A DNA stretch of 64,000 bases from Winogradskyella wandonensis. Lineage in GTDB: Bacteria; Bacteroidota; Bacteroidia; Flavobacteriales; Flavobacteriaceae. Under the pieces are notes generated by a model. That model did no database searches, was not told the origin of the DNA, and saw only the letters and a list, made by a program, of their open reading frames with translations. Of the stretch, positions 28,239 through 36,125 are shown piece after piece (position 1 is the stretch's first letter; every line of letters begins with the position of its first letter). The stretch covers positions 496,001 through 560,000 of the forward strand of contig NZ_SMGI01000002.1 in NCBI RefSeq assembly GCF_004346845.1. The letters are read 5' to 3'. The position numbers and the translations under genes are program-made.

Positions 28239-29448
28239 TAATCGCTCTATAGTACACATGGATTTAGACACCTTTTTTGTGTCTTGCGAACGCTTACTCG
28301 ACAGCCGACTTAATGGGAAACCTGTACTTATTGGTGGAACTAGTGATCGTGGTGTTGTCGCTTCTTGTAGCTATGAAGCTCGAAAATTCGGAATCCATTC
28401 TGCCATGCCTATGCGTATGGCAAAACAGCTTTGTCCAGAAGCTATTGTGCTTAGGGGAAATTCTGGCATTTATACTAAATTTTCTAATGACGTCACAGAA
28501 GTTATAAAAGAAAGTGTGCCACTTTATGAAAAAACATCCATTGATGAGTTTTATCTGGACCTCACAGGAATGGATAAATTTTTTGGCTGCCATAAATTAG
28601 CTTCAGAATTGCGGCAACGTATTATCAGAGAAACTGGCTTACCCATTTCTTTTGGATTGTCACTAAATAAAACGGTTTCGAAAATTGCAACAGGCGAGGC
28701 GAAACCCAACAATGAAATTAGAATTATTTCTGGTGATGAAAAGCCGTTTTTAGCACCACTTTCGGTAAAGAAGATTCCAATGGTTGGTAATGTAACTTAT
28801 AAGGCCTTATGCGATTTAGGTGTAAAACGTATAAAAACTGTACAAGACATGCCTATGGAACTGATGCATAAAGTCTTGGGTAAAAATGGATTATCCATCT
28901 GGAAAAAAGCAAACGGTATTGATAACAGTCCTGTAATACAATACCATGAGCGTAAGTCTATTTCTACAGAACGCACCTTTGGGCAAGACACTACAGATAT
29001 GCATAAGCTTAAAGGCCTGGTCATTGCTATGGCAGAAAATTTGGCTTTCCAACTGCGCCGTGGTCATAAGCTCACGGCTTGTATCACTTTTAAAATTCGA
29101 TATTCCGATTTTCAAACCTATACACAACAGCAGCGTATTCCTTACAGCGCCATGGATCACAACATTATTCCTGTGGTGTTGGATTTATTTAAAAAACTTT
29201 ATAATCGTAGATTATTAGTGCGTCTCATTGGTGTAAAGTTTAGTCATTTGGTAGAAGGTGGTCATCAAGTCAACCTTTTTGAAGATAACGAGATGCATCT
29301 CAATTTAGCAAATGCCATGGATAAGATGCGCAAACGTTATGGCGATAGGGTTGTAATGAGTGCCGCTGGTATGGAAGCTAAAACCATTAGTCGCTGGAAT
29401 CCTTTTAATGGGGAACCACCACCTCTATTGGCGAATAGGCATCAGTAG
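28231..29448 (+). CDS. dinB: Y-family DNA polymerase IV (DinB)
   Basis: A 405-residue translesion polymerase. Metal-binding residues are intact: Asp11 and Asp13 in HMDLDTFF, and Asp105-Glu106 in SIDEFYLD; the nucleotide-binding SYEARKFGI box is at about residue 48. The helix-hairpin-helix segment and little finger follow, and QVNLF at 346-350 is a beta-clamp binding pentapeptide. ImuB proteins of other mutagenesis cassettes lack the catalytic acids, so this is an active DinB. The start overlaps the end of the dnaE gene by 8 bases, so the two polymerases are translationally coupled. Confidence 0.95.
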   Translation: MNNNRSIVHMDLDTFFVSCERLLDSRLNGKPVLIGGTSDRGVVASCSYEARKFGIHSAMPMRMAKQLCPEAIVLRGNSGIYTKFSNDVTEVIKESVPLYEKTSIDEFYLDLTGMDKFFGCHKLASELRQRIIRETGLPISFGLSLNKTVSKIATGEAKPNNEIRIISGDEKPFLAPLSVKKIPMVGNVTYKALCDLGVKRIKTVQDMPMELMHKVLGKNGLSIWKKANGIDNSPVIQYHERKSISTERTFGQDTTDMHKLKGLVIAMAENLAFQLRRGHKLTACITFKIRYSDFQTYTQQQRIPYSAMDHNIIPVVLDLFKKLYNRRLLVRLIGVKFSHLVEGGHQVNLFEDNEMHLNLANAMDKMRKRYGDRVVMSAAGMEAKTISRWNPFNGEPPPLLANRHQ

Positions 29449-29655
29449 TTAATCTTGTATGTACTCTAGGATATCACTTGGCTGACAGTCTAGTGCTTTG
29501 CAAATAGCTTCTAATGTAGAAAATCGTATAGCCTTAGCCTTACCCGATTTTAATATAGAAAGATTAGCCTCGGTAATGCCTATGATTTCTGCGAGCTCCT
29601 TGCTTTTCATGTTACGTTCTGAGAGTACTATGTCAAGATTTACTTTAATAGACAT
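29449..29655 (-). CDS. Small XRE-family transcriptional regulator (YozG-like)
   Basis: A 68-residue protein that is almost entirely one Cro/CI helix-turn-helix: LSERNMKSKELAEIIGITEANLSILKSGKAKAIRF in pieces, then LEAICKALDCQPSDILEY. Proteins of this type are found paired with DUF2975 membrane proteins, as here (3-base gap to the gene before it). The pair probably autoregulates through the 16-bp inverted repeat over its promoter. Its stop codon directly abuts the dinB stop in convergent orientation. Confidence 0.93.
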   Translation of the reverse strand: MSIKVNLDIVLSERNMKSKELAEIIGITEANLSILKSGKAKAIRFSTLEAICKALDCQPSDILEYIQD

Positions 29656-29658
29656 AGC

Positions 29659-30168
29659 TTAGATGGTTAAGTCGTTTTCTTCTTTCATCGTCTTAGCATC
29701 ATTAAGCACTTTACTTATTAGCATCAAAAATAATCCTATAGCAATAACAAATAAATAAACCAATGTTGTTTCACTTAAACCAATCGAAATTCTAAACTTA
29801 AAAAACACATCACTTATCCAATCAATACTCCATGCAGAAATGGCTGAAATTATCATAAGCTTCCCAGAAATCTCTAAAACTCTTATAAGTTTATAATTAT
29901 AAAAATCATTTTTTAAAAATAGTTTAGTAGCCTTTCTCAAATTCCAAAGCGCATTAATAAAAATAACATAAACTCCTAGCCTTAAGACGGTATAAACATA
30001 AGGCATTGCTTCGGTTTTAAAATTTATTAAGTCCACCCTTAGATTGACAACATCCTGTTTTATACCAAGGAGCAACATCAAAAAAAAGAAAACCCCCAAA
30101 CCAATCCCCATTAGAAGAAGAAAAATTATAACGTTTAGTATTGAATAAAGTGTTTTTGCTGAATTCAT
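29659..30168 (-). CDS. DUF2975 family membrane protein
   Basis: A 169-residue protein with four hydrophobic helices: residues about 11-32, 58-76, 98-116 and 135-155. It matches DUF2975 in size, topology and gene partner, a small YozG-like HTH gene transcribed right after it. The function of the family is unknown; the pairing suggests that the membrane protein senses a condition and affects the regulator. Confidence 0.88.
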   Translation of the reverse strand: MNSAKTLYSILNVIIFLLLMGIGLGVFFFLMLLLGIKQDVVNLRVDLINFKTEAMPYVYTVLRLGVYVIFINALWNLRKATKLFLKNDFYNYKLIRVLEISGKLMIISAISAWSIDWISDVFFKFRISIGLSETTLVYLFVIAIGLFLMLISKVLNDAKTMKEENDLTI

Positions 30169-30189
30169 AAAATTATTGTTTTACGATAA

Positions 30190-30230
30190 CAAATATATAA
30201 AAATTATTGAAAAACAATAATTTTTATATA
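30190..30230 (-). promoter_or_regulatory. Promoter and 16-bp inverted-repeat operator of the DUF2975-HTH operon
   Basis: Perfect 16-bp arms TATATAAAAATTATTG (30194-30209) and its complement (30215-30230) flank five A. One arm overlaps a minus-strand -7 box (TATATTTG, 30197-30190) 22 bases before the DUF2975 start. This is the expected place for an operator of the small HTH protein. It has no T tract after a GC stem, so it is not a terminator. Confidence 0.55.
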
Positions 30231-30274
30231 TCATATTTTAGTGAACTAATACTTTTTCAACTTAGAAATAATTC

Positions 30275-30282
30275 TACCTTTG
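30275..30282 (+). promoter_or_regulatory. -7 box of the TonB receptor gene at 30301
   Basis: TACCTTTG matches TAnnTTTG, 19 bases before the ATG at 30301. It supports that ATG over an in-frame start at 30280, which would lie inside the box. Confidence 0.55.
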
Positions 30283-30300
30283 CCGAAAATTAGACTTAAA

Positions 30301-32133
30301 ATGAGTTTTAAAACCAATTTTCTTTATATAGCTATATCAGTATTAGGAACTTGCACTCTGTTCGCACAAAACCTACCTTTAGAAGAATTAGATTCGGTTA
30401 CAGTAACCTCTACACAGCGTATTAATCTACCCTTTAAAAAAAATTCTAGAACTATAACTATTATCACAAAAGCAGATATTAAAAACAGTGCTGCGGTTAA
30501 CGTTGCCGACTTATTGCAGCAAGTGGCTGGTGTGGATATTCGTCGTCGTGGTACAGGCGGAAGTCAAGCTGACCTTTATATTCGTGGCGGTGGTTTTGAC
30601 CAAACGCTTTTACTGATTGATGGCATAAAAATGGACGACTCCCAAACAGGACATCATACCATGAATGCCGCACTACCTATAGAAGTTATTGAGCGTATAG
30701 AAATTGTAAAAGGTCCTGCAGCTCGTGTTTTTGGACAGAATGCATTTACAGGAGCTATTAATATTGTGACTAAAAAAACTGTAGAAAACACGGTTTCTGC
30801 AAATATAGAAGCAGGTTCGTTTGGACAATTAAACGGAAATGTAACTGCCGGTGTAGATTTAGAAAACTCATCGCACATTGTTCATGTTGGGCGTGTCACT
30901 TCTGAAGGCTATCGCTTTAACTCGGACTACGATAATGCCAACTATTTTATAAAAAGCACCTTTAACGAAGACAAGCAACCTATACAAATGATTGCCACGT
31001 TTATGGAGCGTAAATTTGGTGCACAAAACTTTTACACACCGCCAAGTCGTGGATTTACCGAATACGAAGAAACTCAAAACAGCTTAGTTGCCTTTACGAC
31101 CACTTTTAAAAATGAAAAATTTAAAATATCGCCGCGTATGTATTGGAGACGTAACCAAGACATGTTTTTATTAAGGCGGGAAGACCCTTCGTTTTTTAGA
31201 AACTTTCACATCACAAATAAAGTCGGCGCAGAAGCCAATGCATCATATAGTTCAAATTTAGGAATTACAGGTTTTGGTCTAGATTTAGCTAGTGTCTCTA
31301 TTAATAGTAACAACTTAGGAAATAGAGACCGTTTTATGGCTACTGCGTTCTTAGAACATCGTTTTAAATTAGATAATGGAAAATTAGATATAACACCAGG
31401 CGTGGCTATGACCTACTTTTCGGACTTTAAGTTTAATGCCTTCCCCGGAATTGACATAGGATATGCTATTACAAATAACCTAAGAGCTTATGGTAATGTT
31501 GGTTTTACCTACAGAATACCAACGTATACAGATTTGTTTTACAGCGATCCAGCAACTGCAGGAAATCCAGATTTAGAACCCGAAGAAGCTTTTGCCCAAG
31601 AAATAGGCTTAAAATACTTCTCTCCAAAATTTAACGCATCTATTGCTGTGTTTAATAGAGATGCCGAAAATTTAATAGATTACATCAGACCTAACGTAAA
31701 CGAAGGTATTTTTACAGCTACAAATATTAGAGAAGTAAATACTAAAGGTCTTGAATTTGATGCTGCTTATAATTTTAAAATTTCAGAATTTAATCAGACG
31801 CTAGGTTTTGGTTATTCTTATTTAGATGATAATATAATGGACCAAAATCCTGAATTATCTAGGTATTCTTTAAATACATTAAGGCATCAATTTATTACAA
31901 GATTAAGTACACAATTGTTTAAAAACATACGACAAAATATTGTTTATAAACATGCTGAACGTACTACAGGCCAAAGTTATAATGTTTGGGACGCTTCATT
32001 GGTAATGAAACTAAAACAAATGGAATTCACTGTTACAGCTAGCAATATTTTTGACGCAGATTATATCGAGGCTGGTTTTGTTCCTATGCCACCAAGCAAT
32101 GTGTTATTCGGGTTACGATATACACTAAACTAA
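30301..32133 (+). CDS. TonB-dependent receptor (BtuB/CirA-like)
   Basis: A 610-residue outer-membrane receptor. The start at 30301 gives a clean signal peptide (MSFKTNFLYIAISVLGTCTLFAQN). There is no CarboxypepD_reg domain; a TonB-box-like LDSVTVTSTQ leads straight into the plug (NVADLLQQVAGVDIRRRG, IRGGGFDQTLLLIDGIKM, VKGPAARVFGQNAFTGAINIVTKK), and the barrel ends in NVLFGLRYTLN. The compact form resembles cobalamin and catecholate-siderophore receptors, but I see no riboswitch upstream, so the ligand is open. It is a single-gene unit with its own promoter and terminator. Confidence 0.93.
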   Translation: MSFKTNFLYIAISVLGTCTLFAQNLPLEELDSVTVTSTQRINLPFKKNSRTITIITKADIKNSAAVNVADLLQQVAGVDIRRRGTGGSQADLYIRGGGFDQTLLLIDGIKMDDSQTGHHTMNAALPIEVIERIEIVKGPAARVFGQNAFTGAINIVTKKTVENTVSANIEAGSFGQLNGNVTAGVDLENSSHIVHVGRVTSEGYRFNSDYDNANYFIKSTFNEDKQPIQMIATFMERKFGAQNFYTPPSRGFTEYEETQNSLVAFTTTFKNEKFKISPRMYWRRNQDMFLLRREDPSFFRNFHITNKVGAEANASYSSNLGITGFGLDLASVSINSNNLGNRDRFMATAFLEHRFKLDNGKLDITPGVAMTYFSDFKFNAFPGIDIGYAITNNLRAYGNVGFTYRIPTYTDLFYSDPATAGNPDLEPEEAFAQEIGLKYFSPKFNASIAVFNRDAENLIDYIRPNVNEGIFTATNIREVNTKGLEFDAAYNFKISEFNQTLGFGYSYLDDNIMDQNPELSRYSLNTLRHQFITRLSTQLFKNIRQNIVYKHAERTTGQSYNVWDASLVMKLKQMEFTVTASNIFDADYIEAGFVPMPPSNVLFGLRYTLN

Positions 32134-32153
32134 AAAAAAGGCTTTAAAATTAT

Positions 32154-32191
32154 AAAAGCTGTCTAAAAGGTATTTTTTAGACAGCTTTTTT
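32154..32191 (+). terminator. Rho-independent terminator after the TonB receptor
   Basis: Perfect 15-bp stem AAAAGCTGTCTAAAA (32154-32168) with its complement (32175-32189), 6-base loop and T run. It starts 20 bases after the stop. Confidence 0.85.
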
Positions 32192-32480
32192 GTTTGTGTA
32201 TATTTCAAAAAATATTTACCATCTACTGTAACAAAACCAAAGTTCCATCTACTGATATATAGAAAGTAAATTGAACCTGCGTATTTTAAACGTTCAATTT
32301 TATTTGAACTAACCATCAAAAAACTTCAAACACGTCCTAATTACAGGAATTTAAATGCATCTTTTTTATAAAAATGCAGCATTTTTTGACGGCATAATTC
32401 ACGTAAAACTACTTTCCAAATCAACAATCAAAATCTAATTTAGATTGTATATTTATTAACGTATCTAAACCGATGTAATT
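32192..32480. other. Non-coding spacer before the NfeD gene
   Basis: With the terminator this makes a 347-base gap. I find no convincing gene; a 64-codon minus-strand frame here crosses the terminator and looks random. The right half is AT-rich and probably contains the promoter for the NfeD-flotillin pair, but no full TAnnTTTG box is clear (TTTAGATTG near 32440 is the nearest). Confidence 0.5.
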
Positions 32481-33107
32481 ATGATAGACTGGTTTTCTAA
32501 TTTGGAGTTTTTCTCTAAAGTGTATTGGAGTATTGCGCTAATTGGCTCAATCGTATTCGTAGTTGTAATGCTCATGGCATTTGCAGGTGGAGATGCTGAT
32601 GATATTGGCGATTTGGATTCTGATATGGATGCTGATGTTGGTGCTGGATTTCAGTTTATAAGTTTTAAAAATTTAGTAGGCTTCTTTACCATTTTTGGTT
32701 GGAGCGGTATTGCTTGCATCGATGCCGGTCTAGGGACTATTCCTACGATTATCATTTCTGTAGTTTGCGGACTACTAATGATGTTTATTATGGCAACACT
32801 ATTTTATTTTATTTACAAACTCAGCGACAGTGGTACGTTAGATTATAAAAACGCTATTGATGCCGTTGGCGAAGTTTATTTAACCATTGGCGCAGACCGC
32901 TCTAAAATGGGAAAAGTTAGCGTAACTATACAAGGCACAATGCGCGAGCTAGATGCCCTTACTGATTCTCTTACTGATTTAAAATCTGGTACTATTATAA
33001 AAGTCGTTGATGTGACCTCCAACGGTATTTTAATCGTAGCTCAAAATAAAAAGCCTATAGAGGCTTTACAACTTGACATGAATGACACCAAAAAATTAAA
33101 TGCTTAA
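32481..33107 (+). CDS. NfeD-like membrane protein
   Basis: A 208-residue protein with three transmembrane helices (about residues 13-35, 62-80, 85-115) and a C-terminal OB-fold domain (GEVYLTIGADRSKMGKVSVTIQG, residues about 130-190). An acidic loop DADDIGDLDSDMDADV separates the first two helices. NfeD-like proteins assist SPFH/flotillin proteins in membrane microdomains, and the flotillin gene begins 18 bases downstream, which supports the call. Confidence 0.88.
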   Translation: MIDWFSNLEFFSKVYWSIALIGSIVFVVVMLMAFAGGDADDIGDLDSDMDADVGAGFQFISFKNLVGFFTIFGWSGIACIDAGLGTIPTIIISVVCGLLMMFIMATLFYFIYKLSDSGTLDYKNAIDAVGEVYLTIGADRSKMGKVSVTIQGTMRELDALTDSLTDLKSGTIIKVVDVTSNGILIVAQNKKPIEALQLDMNDTKKLNA

Positions 33108-33125
33108 TATCTTAAATACTAACCT

Positions 33126-34556
33126 ATGAAATACTCTTTTTTCCTCTTACAAAACATGCTAGAAGGCATTGGTTCTACAATGACTATTCTGTTTGTTGCA
33201 CTGTTTGTTATTTTAACTTTGTTTATACTTATTAAACGCTATAAACGCTGTCCGTCGGACCGTATATTAGTTGTTTACGGTAAAGTTGGTGGTGGTCAGT
33301 CTGCCAAATGTATTCATGGTGGTGCCGCCTTTATCATTCCAGTTATTCAAGATTATGAGTACTTAGATTTAACACCTATTTCTATTGAAGTTAATCTGGT
33401 AAATGCACTTTCTAAACAAAATATTCGTGTTAACGTACCATCGCGTTTTACAATAGGTGTATCTACAGAGCCTGGCGTTATGCAAAACGCTGCCGAGCGT
33501 TTGTTGGGCTTAGGTTTACAAGACATCCAGGAGCTAGCCAAAGAAATTATTTTTGGTCAATTGCGTTTGGTTGTGGCTTCGATGGATATTGAAGAAATTA
33601 ATAACGACCGTGATAAGTTTTTAACCAATATTTCGCAATCTGTAGAAACCGAATTAAAGAAAGTAGGTCTAAAATTAATCAACGTAAATATTACAGATAT
33701 TGTAGATGAGTCTGGCTATATCGAAGCTTTAGGAAAAGAGGCTGCGGCACATGCCATTAACGCAGCACGTAAGTCGGTTGCAGAAAAAACCAGAGATGGT
33801 TCTATTGGTGAAGCCAACGCTGTACAAGACGAAAAAACCCAAGTAGCTGCTGCAAATGCAAAAGCGGTTGAGGGCGAAAATGCTGCTAAAATTTCGGTAG
33901 CCAATTCCGATTCGTTACGTCGTCAGCGCGAAGCAGAGGCTGAGCGTGTGGCTATAGCTGCAGAAAAAGTACAGTCGGCAAAAGCCTTAGAAGAGTCTTA
34001 TGCTGCTGAGCAACAAGCCGAATTGGCAAGAGCAGAGCGCGAGCGTTCGTCTCAAATGGCAGATGTTATTGTCCCTGCGGAAATTGATAAACGCAAAGTA
34101 GAAATTGATGCCGAAGCTGAAGCTGAGCGTATTAGAAGACGTGCTAAAGGTGAGGCCGATGCTATATTGTTTAAGGCACAAGCTGAAGCAAAAGGTTTGT
34201 ATGAAGTCTTAACAAAGCAAGCTGCAGGTTTAGACGAAATTGTAAAAGCTGCGGGTAATAGTTCTAAAGATGCTGTTTTATTATTAATTGCAGACAAATT
34301 ACCAGAGTTGGTAAAAACGCAAGCAGAAGCTATTAAGAATATAAAAATAGATAAAGTAACTGTTTGGGAAAATGGTGGCGGAAAAGATGGTAAATCATCG
34401 ACCTCTAACTTTATTTCTGGCATGTACAAAGCCGTACCGCCATTACAAGAAATGTTTAATATGGCTGGTATGGATTTACCTGAGTACTTAAAAGGTAAAG
34501 ACAAAAAAGAGATAGAGGCAGACGATGCTGAAGTTGAAAATTCAGATAGTAAATAA
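33126..34556 (+). CDS. Flotillin-like SPFH/band 7 protein
   Basis: A 476-residue membrane-microdomain scaffold protein. An N-terminal transmembrane helix (residues about 18-37) is followed by the SPFH domain (CPSDRILVVYGKVGGGQSA to about 220, with FGQLRLVVASMDIEEINNDRDKF). A long Ala/Glu/Lys-rich coiled coil follows (about 225-370: EKVQSAKALEESYAAEQQAELARAE in pieces), then a flotillin-type tail. It pairs with the NfeD-like gene, as floA or yqiK do in other bacteria. It should form oligomers in the inner membrane facing the cytoplasm. Confidence 0.95.
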   Translation: MKYSFFLLQNMLEGIGSTMTILFVALFVILTLFILIKRYKRCPSDRILVVYGKVGGGQSAKCIHGGAAFIIPVIQDYEYLDLTPISIEVNLVNALSKQNIRVNVPSRFTIGVSTEPGVMQNAAERLLGLGLQDIQELAKEIIFGQLRLVVASMDIEEINNDRDKFLTNISQSVETELKKVGLKLINVNITDIVDESGYIEALGKEAAAHAINAARKSVAEKTRDGSIGEANAVQDEKTQVAAANAKAVEGENAAKISVANSDSLRRQREAEAERVAIAAEKVQSAKALEESYAAEQQAELARAERERSSQMADVIVPAEIDKRKVEIDAEAEAERIRRRAKGEADAILFKAQAEAKGLYEVLTKQAAGLDEIVKAAGNSSKDAVLLLIADKLPELVKTQAEAIKNIKIDKVTVWENGGGKDGKSSTSNFISGMYKAVPPLQEMFNMAGMDLPEYLKGKDKKEIEADDAEVENSDSK

Positions 34557-34576
34557 CTCTCATTTTTTAGTAAGAC

Positions 34577-34610
34577 GACCCCAAGAAAAAGAATTCTTGG
34601 GGTCTTTCTT
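34577..34610 (+). terminator. Rho-independent terminator after the flotillin gene
   Basis: Perfect 11-bp stem GACCCCAAGAA (34577-34587) with TTCTTGGGGTC (34594-34604), 6-base loop and a T-rich tail; 20 bases after the stop. Confidence 0.85.
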
Positions 34611-34673
34611 TAAAGAACAATTAATTAAAATTGATAACGTTTTATTAATTTTGAAGTATAAAATCAGTCAATC

Positions 34674-35543
34674 TTGGAATTAAATCTACAAGACATTCCT
34701 CGTGTAAAAACGATTACCAAAGAGGATTTTATTAAACACTACTTTAAACCTCAAAAGCCTGTAGTAATTGAGCGTTTTATTGAAGATTGGCCTGCATATT
34801 CCAAATGGAATCTTGACTACATGAAAGAGATAGCAGGAGATAAAATCGTGCCTCTTTACGATGACAGACCCGTAGATTATAAAGATGGATTTAACGAGGC
34901 TCATGCTAAAATGAAGATGAGCGACTATGTAGATTTATTAAAACGAGAGCCAACCAAATTCAGAATTTTTCTATGGAATATCTTAAAAGAAGTACCACAA
35001 CTTCAGAACGATTTTGATTATCCCGATTTTGGTTTACGCCTTATGAAAGGCTTACCAATGCTATTCTTTGGCGGAAGAGATTCGTACACGTTTATGCATT
35101 ATGATATTGATTTGGCTAATATTTTTCATTTTCATTTTGAAGGAGAAAAACAATGCATCCTCTTTGATCAAAAGCAAAATAAACATTTGTATAAAATACC
35201 ACATTCTTTAATCACACGAGAAGATATCGACTTTGCCAACCCAGATTTCGAAAAATGGCCTGCCCTTAAAAATGCAAAAGGTTGGGTTTGCAATCTTAAC
35301 CATGGCGAAGTACTTTATATGCCAGAAGGCTACTGGCATTATATGCGCTACATTACACCAGGATTTTCTATGAGTTTGCGTGCTATTGCTCGTAATCCTA
35401 AAAATTTAGGTAAAGCCATATATAATGTATTTATTATGCGAAGTTTTGATAACATAATGCGACGTGTAAAAGGACAAAAATGGATAGATTGGAAGAATGA
35501 ACAAGCCGTTTTAAGAACAAATAAGGCCCAAAACGCTATTTAA
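34674..35543 (+). CDS. Cupin-like (JmjC-type) 2-oxoglutarate oxygenase-like protein
   Basis: A 289-residue cytoplasmic protein of the cupin_8/JmjC class. The iron-binding triad is visible: His142 and Asp144 in MHYDIDLANIFHFHFEG and His222 in MPEGYWHYM. The N-terminus has the family's opening KPVVIERFIEDWPAYSKW. Such enzymes hydroxylate protein side chains or other substrates with Fe(II) and 2-oxoglutarate; the substrate cannot be told. The start is a TTG; no in-frame ATG exists until residue 50, which would remove conserved sequence. Its 3' end overlaps recX by 8 bases in convergent orientation. Confidence 0.88.
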   Translation: MELNLQDIPRVKTITKEDFIKHYFKPQKPVVIERFIEDWPAYSKWNLDYMKEIAGDKIVPLYDDRPVDYKDGFNEAHAKMKMSDYVDLLKREPTKFRIFLWNILKEVPQLQNDFDYPDFGLRLMKGLPMLFFGGRDSYTFMHYDIDLANIFHFHFEGEKQCILFDQKQNKHLYKIPHSLITREDIDFANPDFEKWPALKNAKGWVCNLNHGEVLYMPEGYWHYMRYITPGFSMSLRAIARNPKNLGKAIYNVFIMRSFDNIMRRVKGQKWIDWKNEQAVLRTNKAQNAI

Positions 35544-36009
35544 TAAGTTCGTTAAGTTTTTCGTAAACTAGATTAGATTCCCAGCCGCGGTATAATAGAT
35601 AGTCAGCGACTTTCTTTTTCTTTTTATAAATGTTTTTTTCTTTTACTTGAGCAATTCGCTTTTCTGTTAGTTCGTGTAGCGTTTGGTAATAGTCATCTAT
35701 GTCGATTTCTTGTAATGCAGAATCGATACTATATTTAGAAATTTCGCGGAATTTCAATTCTCTAATAATTCTATTTTTTCCCCATTTCTTAATTCTAAAT
35801 TTTCCTCTTGCAAACGCCTTAGCAAAACGTTCTTCGTTCAGATAATTTTCTGCTATCAAATGCACCATGATTTGGTCGATTGCTTCAGGAATCATTTTCA
35901 TTGCTTTTAGTTTATCTCTTACCTCTTTGTGACAACGTTCTTGATACGTGCAGAAATTTTCTACAACTTTTTGCGCATCGTCGATAGAATATGTTTTATT
36001 TGATAACAT
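35536..36009 (-). CDS. recX: Regulatory protein RecX
   Basis: A 157-residue, highly charged helical protein with the RecX repeat pattern (FCTYQERCHKEVRDKLKAM, LIAENYLNEERFAKAFARGKFRIKKWG in pieces, LLYRGWESNLVYEKLNELI). RecX modulates RecA filaments. recA is not adjacent here, as is usual in Bacteroidota. Confidence 0.93.
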   Translation of the reverse strand: MLSNKTYSIDDAQKVVENFCTYQERCHKEVRDKLKAMKMIPEAIDQIMVHLIAENYLNEERFAKAFARGKFRIKKWGKNRIIRELKFREISKYSIDSALQEIDIDDYYQTLHELTEKRIAQVKEKNIYKKKKKVADYLLYRGWESNLVYEKLNELIK

Positions 36010-36125
36010 CGGGTAAAAATATATAGAATTTGTTAATAAAACCTCTGAAAAATAATACCTTACGCCCGTTTTAAGAATTAATTTATTTTCTTTTATTGCA
36101 TACTACTAATTTATCTCTTCCCCCA

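Noticed and set aside
28277-29218. Several 75-100-codon frames on both strands within dinB
   Set aside because: They lie wholly inside a well-supported gene in other frames and show no domain or promoter of their own.
30169-30300. Possible cobalamin riboswitch ahead of the BtuB-like receptor
   Set aside because: The space is about 130 bases, AT-rich, and lacks any B12-box-like sequence; it is explained by two promoters and a dyad.
32125-32319. Minus-strand frame of 64 codons after the TonB receptor
   Set aside because: It runs through a strong terminator hairpin and the end of the receptor gene, has AT-rich random composition and no start-site support.
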